NCBI GenBank assembly: GCA_958298945.1
Contig: OY282609.1
Location: 60,360,220-60,424,219 of the forward strand
Reading direction: 5' to 3'
DNA: 64,000 nucleotides
Source: Atherix ibis
Lineage: Eukaryota; Arthropoda; Insecta; Diptera; Athericidae
Shown here: positions 36,801 to 48,800 of the stretch, piece by piece
How positions within the stretch are numbered: the stretch's first letter is position 1
Layout of the letters: each line of letters opens with the position of its first letter
Made by a program: the position numbers and the translations under genes
Notes under the pieces: generated by a model
Told to the model about the DNA's origin: nothing
The model's database searches: none
What the model saw: only the letters and a program-made list of their open reading frames with translations

Positions 36801-39800
36801 TGAAACGAGTACGTGACATTTGCCTTGTCAACTCAGAAGAATGAATAGTAAATTGTCTAAAACTTATTGTGAATCTGCTCATATAATAGTTCACAACGCA
36901 TTATTTTTTGTACTTTATTATGCCTGATATTATAAAAGCCAAATTTACTTAGCATATAATTATTATCTCATTTTTATTATAACCAAATTATAAAAACTTT
37001 TACAGAAAATTGCTTAAAAAAATGGTAAATTTATACTGAAATAAAAAATTCTATTAAGTTTTTTCTTATATAAAAAATTTAGAAAATTGACTTTTTCTAA
37101 TAAGATTTTTGCTGTTTTTTTTTGTGTGCAATTTGAACAGATCACAATCGGCTTGTAGGCCCCACACAACAATTACATCAACAACAAACAGCTGGCAGCC
37201 CCAAAAGTGGTAGTCATAATGTCATCATCAAAAATTCAACATCGCCAGCAACAACACCGATTGGAGTGAATGATCTTTCGGTATGTAGTGGATTAAAAAG
37301 TGCATCCAATCGACCTTTATCACACCCACCATCACAGCAGATGCTATTAAATAGTAGTGCGAATAAAAATAATAATAATAGTTTGAGTTCAGCTACTATT
37401 TTACAAAATTTTGAGGTAAGTGGAATTTAAAAATAGTGGGTTAATATTAATTCTTTTTGTGTCCAAAAGTCATCATTTTTAAAAAGGAATTGTCCCAGAA
37501 AAAATTATTTCTTCTGATTATTATAATACTTTGCTTCTATTGACATATAGAATCCGATGATGGGTAAAAAAATTTCGCATATAAAGTAAAAAACAAAATG
37601 AATAAACTTATTATAAAAAATATATATAAATCTTCTGAATAAGAAAATGTACGCTAAAAACAAATACAAGTATAATCTAAAATTTTGGAAGATGTACATA
37701 CATGAATTATAAGAGATGAGATGTGAAAAAGTAATGAGACTGATTTTAGCCTAAGTTTCTTTGGGCAACTATAATTGGCGGAGACATTGCTTCTGCTCTT
37801 CGTAGTTGCGCTGGAAGCCTTCAACTAGAATTGCCTTCAGCTTCTTGGTTACGTTAGTCTATATTTTTTGATATTGGAGAACAAAATAAAGTCACATGGC
37901 GTAAGATCTATAAAATAAAGAAGCTCTTCTAAAAAAAACACATTGATGGAGATGGTCGCAAAACGGGAGTCCGTTGTCATGGTAGATCAGCTAAGCATCT
38001 TCAATTTTCAATCTAACGCTTAGAATCCTATTTCTTAGAATAAAAAACTTGGTTGACAGTTCGTCTCAACTTATAAGAGCCATCACTTGTTGCAAATTTT
38101 CATCAATTTTCAATGATTCTCAACCCTCTAAAAACGCCTAATATAAAATTTTATGGTTACATGTTTTATGATTCGCGTATAAACCGAACGGGTTAAAACT
38201 TATACTGCATGAACTCCGCAGTGTTGCCAGATGGATGCCAGTTTCATTATTTTTATACCACAAACTCGTAGTACTTAATCTAGCAGCGAAGCGACGAAAT
38301 CAGGCTAAAAATAACGCTTGTTTAGAATACATCGGTACTAGGGAAAAAATAAAATGGCCCCATGGTCGTGGCGTTATAAAATGGCCTTTGATATACCATA
38401 TACAGTGGTACCTCGGCATATGAGTTTAATTCGTTCCGCAACCTTGCTCGTATTTCAAATAACTCGTATCTCAAAGCCAATTTCCCCATTGAAAGTAATT
38501 GAACTGCCATTAATCCGTTCCAGCCCCCAAAATGTCACCCCAGTTATTTTTGTTACGTTTTTTTGAATAAGAAAAAATGTATTTATAAATGACAAATATT
38601 GTATTAAAACATAATAAAAGATAATTTAAAGAAATAAACTAGATTTATAAAGTGTTACTTTCGTTTAATTTTCGTCACGGCTTTTGTCTTCACTGGTCTT
38701 TGCCTTTTTCGCAACGCTTTTCTCACTTTCACCTGTAGGCCGTTTAAAAAAAAAAACATGTCCAAGGAGGTTTGTTTCTTCCTCCCTTTCAGAATGTTCC
38801 GGAAATGAGTTAGGCAAGTGTCATTAAATAGCTCCGATGCACGACCAGTTGCAACTTTTTCTGGGTGTTTCTCCCACATTACAAAGATCTTCTTTATCTC
38901 ACTTGTAGAAATAACCTCCTCTTCCTCTGGCTCCTCAAAACCAATTTCTTGCAGAACCTCCGTATGCTGCTGTAACTGTAACTCTTGTATCTCTTCGGTC
39001 GTCAGTTCCTGGGTGTGCTCCTCGACGAGCTCGTCGTCTCTCTCATCCACCTCCAGACCCATGAATTTCCCCAGAGACACAATCTCCTCCTCTGCTGACA
39101 CACCGGGTTCGAATTCTTCGAAGGTTCTTTCGGCTACAGCTTCAGGCCACAGCTTCTTCCATGCGGAGGTCAAGGTCCTCGTTGTAACACCCAGCCACGC
39201 CTGATCAATAATTCTGAGGCAAATCACGATATTAAAGTGGTCCTTCCAGAACTCTCGAAGGGTGAGGTTTGTGTTCTTCGTCACCTCAAAGCAGCGCCGA
39301 AACAGATGCTTGATGTTTAGCTTCTTATAATTAGAAATCACCTGCTGATCCATGGGCTGCAGGATAGGAGTGGTGCTGGGTGGTAGGTAGAGAACCTTTA
39401 TAAACTTGAACTCTTCGAGGATGTCATCTTCGAGGTTCAGTAGATGAGCAGGAGCATTGTCGAGGACGAGAAGGGCTTGCACGGGTAGGTTGTTTTCCTG
39501 TAGATATTTCTTAACAGAAGGGCCAAAAACCAGGTTTACCCACTCCACAAAGAACTGCCTGGTGACCCATGCTTTCGGGTTTGCCCTCCACATAACTTGC
39601 AGTTTTTCTTTTAAAATCGTATGTGACCTAAATGCTCTGGGGTTTTCCGAATGGTATACGAGCAGAAGCCTGATCTTGCAGTCGCCACTCGCATTGGCGC
39701 ACAGTGCTAAAGTTAATCTATCTTTCATGGCTTTGTGGCCTGGCATCGTCTCAGCCGTTTTGTAAGTCCTATTCGGCATCCTTATGGATTATTACGAGTT

Positions 39801-42800
39801 TTCTCTTTTTTAACAAGTTTAGGTATAAAAATAATTTTTTTTTTGAATGAGAATTAGATTAGTTGGTGGATGCTTTGACAGCGCGAGCACATTGATAACT
39901 GATTCTCTGACCTAGGCCGGGGGATTCACGCGGGAAAGCGTGACGCGCGGTACGTCTGTGACCGTGTGTGTGTGTGATCGTGGCCGACCCACTAAGCCGA
40001 TTGCTCGTATCTCAAATTTTGCTCGTATTTCAAAGCAAAAAATCGCTCGCTCGACAGCTCGTATCTTAAAAAACTCGTACGTTGGGGCACTCATATGTCA
40101 AGGTACCACTGTATGCCTATGGGACCTTACATATAAATAAATAAATAATAAAATGGCAAAAATTAAGGCAACAAAATTGTATGATCAGAACGTGTCCAAA
40201 TTTGAATGAGTTGTCGCGGCTGACGGAATTTATACGGAAAGTGTGTCCCAAAAATAACCGAACTTTATATTTAAATCATACAACATGCAGCGCCATCTAT
40301 TGAAATTTGTAGCATTAAAAAGATACATTCATCCTCTTTCAAACGCACCTAAATTCATTAGCACACTTTTTCTTTTTTTGAAACGGCTGTAACTTTTACA
40401 TCTGTCATCCGATTTACATGAATTTAGGTGCGTTTGAAAAAGGATGAATGTATCTTTTTCAACCTTTGCAAATTTTCAATAGATGGCGCTCTATGCTGTC
40501 TGCCGAACCATAAAGTTCGGTTATTTTTGGGACACACCGTGTATTGCAAGGTAAAGTTCGTGATTTTAAGTTACAGAAACAAAAAAAAACAGTACAGGCA
40601 GTAAAGTTACGACGACGCAGCAGTGCAGACAGTATATTAAATGATAAACACACTTTTTTTTTTAAATTTGACTGGGTAAAAAGCCCGTTTTGGGGAAGAA
40701 AAACTTCGCCAAAATTAACAAATGTTATTGGATTTGAATATTGTAAAATTTCAAAAAACGACGAAACAATTCAACCGATTTCCAAATAAATGTATTTCCA
40801 AATAATTATAAAAAAGTAAAAAAAAATACATAATTACTATAAATAAAATAGTTTAAAATAAATGCTATAATAGTATTTACAAATTTATAAAGCACATTTT
40901 ATTTTAAGTTTTGTAATTAAAACCAAAAAGGTCAATTTTTTCTGGGTCAGTGGCTAATTGAATAAAAACTATTACTTATCAAATTTACTTAGATACCATT
41001 GCTGCTATTAAAAATATTTTATAATTTTATTTAATAAATTTCCAGATTCAACAACAACAACATGAAGAGCAATTACAACAGGAGCAATTGGCGAAGGGAA
41101 TTCTTCATACGCAATTATCGCATGCTAATAAGGGTCTAGAGGCGCTTGGAGTATTATTACAGTACTTAGTATACGATGTAAGTGAAATTTTCATCTTTCT
41201 CTTTAGTCCTCTCTTAATTCATTAAAATATTTACGAAACTTTTTACATCAAATTAATTACCTTAGCTCTTATTTTATTTATTAAATTAGTCTATTTTTGC
41301 GGGAGAAATTTTTCGAATGGTTGGTTTGCGTAAGGGATAACCGGGGTTATTTGGGATGTATATGTTGGGTCCATGCTGTTGTGAAATACCAATTTAAAAA
41401 TGAATATTTTGTTGGATATAAAAAATTGATCTAAAAAATAGACAAAAAATTCTGAATGGAGATGAGAATTTTATTTTGAAGATTTATTTTCAAGTGAAGA
41501 TAATATGTGACAAAGACATTCAGTTTACGCAAATCTATTAAAATTTCGATAATTTTTGCTGGTTTGCTTTATGTATGGAAGGTATTTTAGGTAAGTGCCA
41601 GGATCCAACTTTATATCATAGCTACGATTAGGCCATTTGACAATTTCATTGTATATGTGTGCAGCTATCCTAACAAGACTGGTTGGTTGGTGGTTAGTAG
41701 AATAGAATAGTGAGTTTTTTCATTAAGTTTATTGTGAAAAATAAAAAAAATGAATTGTAAATGGAGTTGTTGGTTCCAGGAGGGTGTATAACTTAAAAAT
41801 GCGGGATTTTTGGCAAACTTTGAGTGTTTATTTTGAAAAATTGTTACAATATATTTTATTCAAAGTATTGTCCATCGGAAGCAATTACTTTTTCCCATCT
41901 TTCTGGCAACATATGGATCCCGCGCCAAAAAAACTGCTCCGGTTTTGAGGCCAAGAATGAATCGAGCCAATTTTTGATGCCCTGTTCTGAAGTGAAGCGT
42001 ATTCTGGTGAGGGCGTTTTGCATGGATCTAAACAAATGGTATTCGGACGGGGCAAGATCTAAGGCGGGTAAGGCAAAACTTCCCAGCCACTGTTTTTTTG
42101 GCCGAAAAAACCATTTTTAACCGGTCTTCCAACATGAGGCCGAGCGTTGTCATAATGGAAAATTATGGCTTCGTGTCTGGTCGCATATTCCGGGCGTTTT
42201 TCGGCCAATGCTCGCTTCAAACGGATTAATTGTAATCGGTAGAGGTCGCCTGTGATCGTCTGGCCCGATTTCAATAGCTCATAATAGACCACACTCTTCT
42301 GATCCCACCAAATACAGAGCATTACCTTGGCGCCATGGATATTTGGCTTTGGCGTTGATTTGGCTGGTTGGTCGGGCTTCACATACGATTTTTTGCGCTT
42401 TGGGTTGTCGTAATGAATCCATTTTTCGTCGCCACTAATGATTCGATTCAAAAACGACTTCTTTTTCTGCCGTTCAAGCAGCATTTCGGACATGCAAAAT
42501 CGCCTTTCAACGTCTCTCGGCTTCAATTCATATGGTACCCAATTTCCTTGCTTTTGGATGAATCTTGCTGCTTTCAAACGTTTTGAAAAGGCTGCTTAAG
42601 TGACTCCCAATGATTTTGCAATTTCTTCTTGAGTTCGACAACAGTCTTCGTCGAGTAATGCCTCCAAATCTTCATCTTCACACTTTTTTGGCTGACCTGG
42701 TCGTTCTTTGTCTTCCGTGTCAAAATCACCACTTCTGAACCGCACAAACCATCTCTCGCATGTTGAAATCGATGCTTCAGCTGCACTTTTTTTGCAAATT

Positions 42801-45800
42801 GAAGAAGTAAATCAACACTTCCCGCAAATGGGACTTTTTTGGTACGAAATTCGACATTTTTGAAGCAAAAAAAAACTTTGTTGTTTACACTATTTCGTTC
42901 AATGACTAATCGAGAATGAATGACAGATGTTTAACCTCCAAAATGCCATATGAGTTATTATTAACACAAACCATGTGTAAAAGTTATGCCATCTGTTGTC
43001 AATCCCGCATTTTTAAGTTATACACCCAATATTTGTGAAGTAATTCTTGGGCGGATTGGCATAAGGACTAATTCCGGTCGTTATTTGTCCAGTCTATGTA
43101 TTTGCAAGCAGCTTGGAAATAACTAGGAGCACTGGGCGACGAAGAGTTTCTCCAGTTAGCTTGTCAAGAATTTCATTGCCCACAACTCCTTTTACTAAGG
43201 AAGTTGGCTTAGTCGAAATGCGATGAGTATTGGGCCACTCGATAAGGCAAGGCTGTCGTTGAAAGTGGTAGCTCTCCATTGTCTGCGAATATTGATCGGC
43301 ATTATATGGAGAATCTTTCCTTAGCTACCCTTTAGATATTGTAGTCAAAAGGTTTGACGATCGAAAAAGATGTAATATTAGCATCAACAACAGCTATCAA
43401 AAAATAAACATTTTCATAAGTTATTTATTTTATGAATAAAATAAATAACTTATGAAAATGATGGCGTATTATTTTTTATGTATATAAAAAAATTGTAGTT
43501 TTTAAATGAAAATAAAATGAAAATTTGAAAAATTGAATAAACATGAATCAATGTGGGAGAGTTTGAATTTTTAGTAAAATTGTGGAATTTTTAAATTTTT
43601 CGAAGTTTGATATTAAAGTGTGATTGGACTTTTTGTTGAAGGAAAAAGGACGAAAAAAAATTTCAATTTTTTAATTTAAGTACAGTTTTTTTTAACAGTT
43701 GGGATCGTCTAAGAAAGTATTGATTTTTTTTGTCAAAAATAAATATTTCCTGTTAAATAAAATGGGAATATTTTTTAAAGTACACATCGATAAATTTTTT
43801 ATTATAAAAAAAATTTTGTGATTTTGGAGAAAAATTTATTCAATAATTTTTTAGGGGTAGACAACTTTAAAAGCACTTTAAAGTGATTAAAAGTCTGAGT
43901 TGTTTTCGAAAGTGAGTACCATAGTTTTCGATGTTTTAATTAGAAAAATAATTAAAAACATTTTCCATAATCTATTGAATCTCTTACCAAAATTGAAAAT
44001 AAAAGTTATTATTTTCTAATTTATTGTTAATGAATGGCATTTAATTTCACAAGGGAGAAAGGATTAATTTCCTAGAAGGTGAAACCTTTAGATTCGAATA
44101 CATTTCGTAGGTAGTAGATTTGTGGATTTGTGGTTTCTTTGTTTGTATTTTCCAAAGACTAATCCTCTTTCCCTAATCGTTTGCTTATTTTCTAGTATTT
44201 ATTGGAAATTTTTCCTAGTCTATAATAATATTGAAGAAATAAAATAAAACTGGGATCGAGTAGACAGTCGGTAAATTTCTTTGATTATTTTTAAATAAAA
44301 TATAAAAATAATCGCTTTTTCTAGAATTTTTTTTTCCTTTTTTTACACTCCAAGAGAACTACAATAGTAGTAGTGAAATTAGCCTTTTCAAATTTTCCAC
44401 TAAAAATCGTACTGCGTAATGGAAAATTTACAGATTCGTATAAAATCATAAAATAAAATCCGGTTGTAAAATGAATTTTGTAAAATTTTCAAATCATAAA
44501 TCAAATTCGCACACACCCCTAAAGAGGAAAAAATTTCTTTTACAAAAACAAATTGTGACTTATGTGAGAATCCCACCCAAGCGAACGATGATATGCGTCT
44601 GGGCCTACCAACCATCCAGACTGCAAAGTAGACGTTCATAGAGTCTACGTGTACTGTGCTGATTTTGTGTCTGCGGCATCGATAGATTCTTGTTGCTAAA
44701 AATTGGTATTTTTCAGTTAATAAAATCCAATAAAACCATCGACATGGTCATAAAATTTCTGTACTGAATGTCGACGAATAGATGGCGTCAGAATATAAAA
44801 CGATTATTTTTTTTTAAATGTTCATTTTGATTGCCATAATGCTATAGATGTTGATGCCTCGATCTAAGAGCTGACTATTCTGTACTGTCTGATTGCAGCA
44901 ACCGTTTTTTCCCATAATTTAATGCTTTATGAATAAAAGAAGGTATAATATTCTGATAGACTCTGACAGTTCATCTTTTCGTCTGCTAGTCTTCTTTCCT
45001 ATGAAATTATGTCTACAACCAAAGTGTTTATAGCTTCCTTGGTCATATTTTAAATTCAAAATGGACCTACTACTCTATATAATTTATGAAATTAACTCAG
45101 GTATAAAGATTGTTGATTATTTTGATTGGTTTTCTTTGCTGAAAGTTTTATTCCTTCAAACATACTTTATGGTAAATTTAATACTCGTAGTCCTTAATAA
45201 TTAATGAACAGTTTATAGTATAAAATATTCTCCATCGGATATTACCAATCAATTGCTGGAAGGTATAAGCACGCTATATAAATATTTGGTGCTCGTAAAC
45301 TGTTTAATCATTTAAAAGAGTTGATTATTCTTCCGGTCTGCTGCAATTTATGCATATTGTAGGAAATATTAAATTTCACTAATAATTATCCATTCACAAC
45401 ATAATAAGAATACGATTTTAGACAATTTTTTTTTAAATATTCTGTTAAAGTTTTTATATATTTTAATACTGGTAGCTAGTGGATTTCGTGCAACGAAAAT
45501 GATGAATTTAAAAATAAAAAATAAATGAATTGTCGAATTTACAAAATTAGATAGTCGAAAAGGATATAAAACATTTTCTTTTTGCACGTATAAAATTTTG
45601 TTGAATTTTAACATTTTTTTTTGAAAAGTAGGGGATGATTTTAGTTTTTCTAAAAATGTCAGAAAATAACATATGACATTTGGCATAAATTTACGAGAAT
45701 TTTCCCAAAAATATTACAATTTTCAACATTTTTGTTGTTTTAATAAACGATTTGGAAGAATGGTAGTATTTTTAGATTTGGGAAAATAGATGACTAGCGA

Positions 45801-48800
45801 TGGGAGGAATAAATAAATCTTACTTGTTTATTTAAATTATATTTAAATTTTATATAAATTTGATAAATTATCTTTGTTAAAAATTTTATCAACTATTTTA
45901 AATTTACTATTGTTGAATAAACATTTATATCCCTTTTTATTTTCAATTTTTATATAAAAAATATTAAAAGAAAAATAATAGATTTATTATTAAAAAAAAA
46001 TAAAAAAAAGGTAAAGGGTTGGAAAAAATCGAGTCATAAATCGATTACTTACCTTTTACTTTTGCTTTAAAAAAAAGAGTAAAAAATTACTCTAACCTGA
46101 GAATCATAAAAGAGAGTGGAAAATTTTCGGCACATATTGTAAAAAGTAGTGCGAGTTATATTTTTCTCTTTTTCTCTCATTTTATTTCCTAGTTCTCTAA
46201 GATAAATTGTTTTTAATGAAGGTGGTTGTCATCCCTTCATGTCCACCAGGCTACTTCGTTAGAAAATGACGATTCCCTTAGCAATAATGACAAAGAAGGA
46301 GGGATAAGATTTTTTGAAATTGTAATATTCCCTACGTTATGGAATGCATGAGTATGTGTGGCTAAGGATAGTTAAGTCTATACGAGAGACAGTACTGCCT
46401 GCAAACTGATTTGCACTCAGTTTGAATTTCGTGCTAGTTGATGATTGTTAGATAAAATCCAATCTAGAAATCACGTGCAGTTTAGTTTGTTGAAAAATAA
46501 AGAAAATCATTTTAGTTCACGTATTTGTCCTGTTTTGTGAATTAATTATTATTTTTTCATTGTATTTCATAGTTTTTTTGTGTATTTATTTTTTTGAAAT
46601 TATTAATTTTATATACAATAAAATGTCATCGTTTTATAGTAATTATAGCGAGATTGATTATTTTATGGTAATTTATTTTAAGCTTATCTATATATAAATT
46701 ATAATATATTATATACTGACATAAAGTAAATATGTTTTTTTTTTTTATATTAAAAAATTATGTAGACTAATTTAAAATGTTTATTTGTGAAATAATATTT
46801 ACAATAATAATTTAAATTTAATGATTCTTTATTTATGGTATCAAATAGTGCCTAATATCAGGGTTGGACAGTCAAAATATTTAAAAATATTTTAGATTTA
46901 AAGAAAATTTAAAAAAATACAATACTTAATAAATGCTATTTTTTATAAAAAAAAATGAAGAAAAAATAATTTTTATAATTTTTCTCCCCCTTTCTAGGTG
47001 GATGCATTTGCATGTCCATCTTTGAAAAAGGAATATGCCCAAATAAGAAAGAATCTTTTCGATACAAATATGCTCTTGGAAGAGGCAAAGATCGAATGTC
47101 ATGGACTACATGATCAACTGTTAGACAAGGAAGCATATTATAGAGCGAGAGAATCTGAATTACAAGCTCTTCATCAATGCGAACTTAAAAAAGGTAATAT
47201 TCAAATAAATCGTGTACAAATATCCGGATTACATTTTAAATTTTATAGTTGAGAAAAGTCTTGCTGAGATTGAAAAAGGTGCTAAAGACAGAATCATTGC
47301 ATTAGAAGAGGAATTGGTGGCTAAAGATGCCGCACATGAGAAACATTTCAGTGATTATATTAATGAGACGGAAGCGAAACTTTCACATCGACAGGCAGAA
47401 CTAGAAGCGGCTAAAAATAAAGAAGAAGAATTATTGAAACGGATTAATATTCTATGTGCAGGTGAAGATCAACTTCGAGCCAAGGTATTAGCTGCAGAAA
47501 CTGACTTTGCGGAGAGATTAACAGCAGCCTCGATTAAAGAGCGTGAACTTATTGAGAAGATAAAAGTGCTTAACAAGCAATTGGATGTGTTGCGACATCA
47601 GACAGAGAATCGTGAACGAGAATTAGAGGACAAATTAAATTTATCGCACGATGAGATCTCAGTACTGCGGCATTCGCGGAACTCACTGGAACAAGTTGTG
47701 TCGAAACATGGCCCCGCAACGAATGGTGTAATGTCACACTCGAGCTTCATAAGTAGTCCCACGAATGGCAGTAGCAGCAACAAATTACAAATGCTCCAGG
47801 ATGAAGTGGAGAGCTTACGGTGCGTGCTCGAACTGAAGCAGAGTGAAGTGTCCGATTTGCGCAAGCAAAATTTGGAATTCAAGCGAGCCTCTGATGAACA
47901 ACAGGCCACTTTCATTAAAGTTTCAGCGCTTGAGTCGCGCATCGAGGATTTACAAATCCAATTAAAATCGAAAGTTGAGGAAGAAAAGTAAGTGACCATT
48001 TGTGATTAATTGGAATTTTAGAAAATCCCCTTTATAATAATAACTGACTAATTTGCCTTGCATATTTTTACAGAGATTTGTTATTAAAGAATAAACACCT
48101 TCAAGAATCGTATACGCATGAGTTAAAGAATCGAAATCGTCTATCACTGCATAATGAAGAGCTTCAATGGCGCCTGAAACAAAACTCTGAGAAATTCGCG
48201 CAAGCCATGACAGAACTCTCGAAAAGTTACCAAGACCAGTCGAACTGTATGAGCCTCTCAAAGACGAGCATACATAGTCATGATGTATCGGACCAGTCAA
48301 GCGATAATTCTAGTCGTCTAAGTCTAAACCGGACCAATGGTTCCGACAGAATGGTGGGTTGTTTCCAGATGGATGATGTCTCGCCGCCAACATCGCCTAT
48401 AATTAAGGGCGTCGTCGAGAAGAACGATTCCGTTTCATGGGTACTTGAAATGGATGATGAATCGCCGGAAGCGCTGGCGTCACGTATGGTGCGACGAGCT
48501 GGTTCATTTAGGTCTAGCTTTAATGAAAGATCACCAATTTCTAAACGTCAATACTCATCGCCTTCTGGTTGTTCAGTAGCCGCAGCCTCGCCAACCATGG
48601 CCATAACAGCTAATCCGCTAACACAATCAGCGTCTGCGACATCTATTTTACGACAACATTCCATTGACTCGAGTGGGCTTCAAGCGATAGGAGTCCTGAA
48701 GCCTAACTCACGAACGCGGTCGAAATCGGTCACAATGAAAATGTCCGATCCAAACAAATTGTCCCGGCAAAACTCCAATGGTACATCAACATCGATGTCG

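Larger units (their letters stand above)
24843..37140 (+). other. Intron 1 of the MTUS-like gene, 12.3 kb
   Basis: It is bounded by gtaggt and atttgaacag. It holds a mariner relic (26690), two mariner-type elements (31740, 33166) and a Tc1-like element (34954). Between about 27.0 and 31.7 kb, and from 24.9 to 26.6 kb, I see only AT-rich DNA. An additional exon here cannot be excluded but none was recognised. Confidence 0.6.
38345..40150 (+). mobile_element. LINE-X 3' tail, split by a Tigger insertion
   Basis: 38350-38402 (catggtcgtggcgttataaa ...) and, after the Tigger element, 40112-40150 (tgcctatgggaccttacata then an ATAA-repeat tail) together rebuild the same 3' untranslated block found at 14455-14527. 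Only this tail is present, so it is a strongly 5'-truncated insertion. The TA target of the Tigger lies within it. Confidence 0.75.
37416..41045 (+). other. Intron 2 of the MTUS-like gene, 3.6 kb
   Basis: Bounded by gtaagt and ttaataaatttccag. It contains a mariner relic (37708), a LINE-X tail split by a Tigger element (38345-40150) and a MITE (40235). Confidence 0.7.
41585..43300 (-). mobile_element. LINE-X copy, split by a Mos1-like mariner
   Basis: On the - strand, 43300-43028 encodes VVGNEILDKLTGETLRRPV (RNase H) and then an ITTGISPYANPPKNYF segment equal to the ITTNKPVYLTSIPKYW region of the 14-kb copy. After the mariner, 41781-41585 continues with the LINE-X 3' untranslated block (gtcaaatggcctaatcgtag in - orientation). 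The order on both sides of the insertion matches the reference copy, with some internal loss. Confidence 0.75.
41178..46997 (+). other. Intron 3 of the MTUS-like gene, 5.8 kb
   Basis: Bounded by gtaagt and ctccccctttctag. It holds a LINE-X copy split by a Mos1-like mariner, a 24-bp palindrome (43409) and, near its end, the proposed alternative first exon. From 43.5 to 46.2 kb I see only AT-rich DNA; 44.54-44.95 kb is more complex but unassigned. Confidence 0.65.

Noticed and set aside
38818..39204. Ser/Cys-rich 128-codon frame on the + strand
   Set aside because: It is the reverse-strand shadow of the Glu-rich part of the Tigger transposase.
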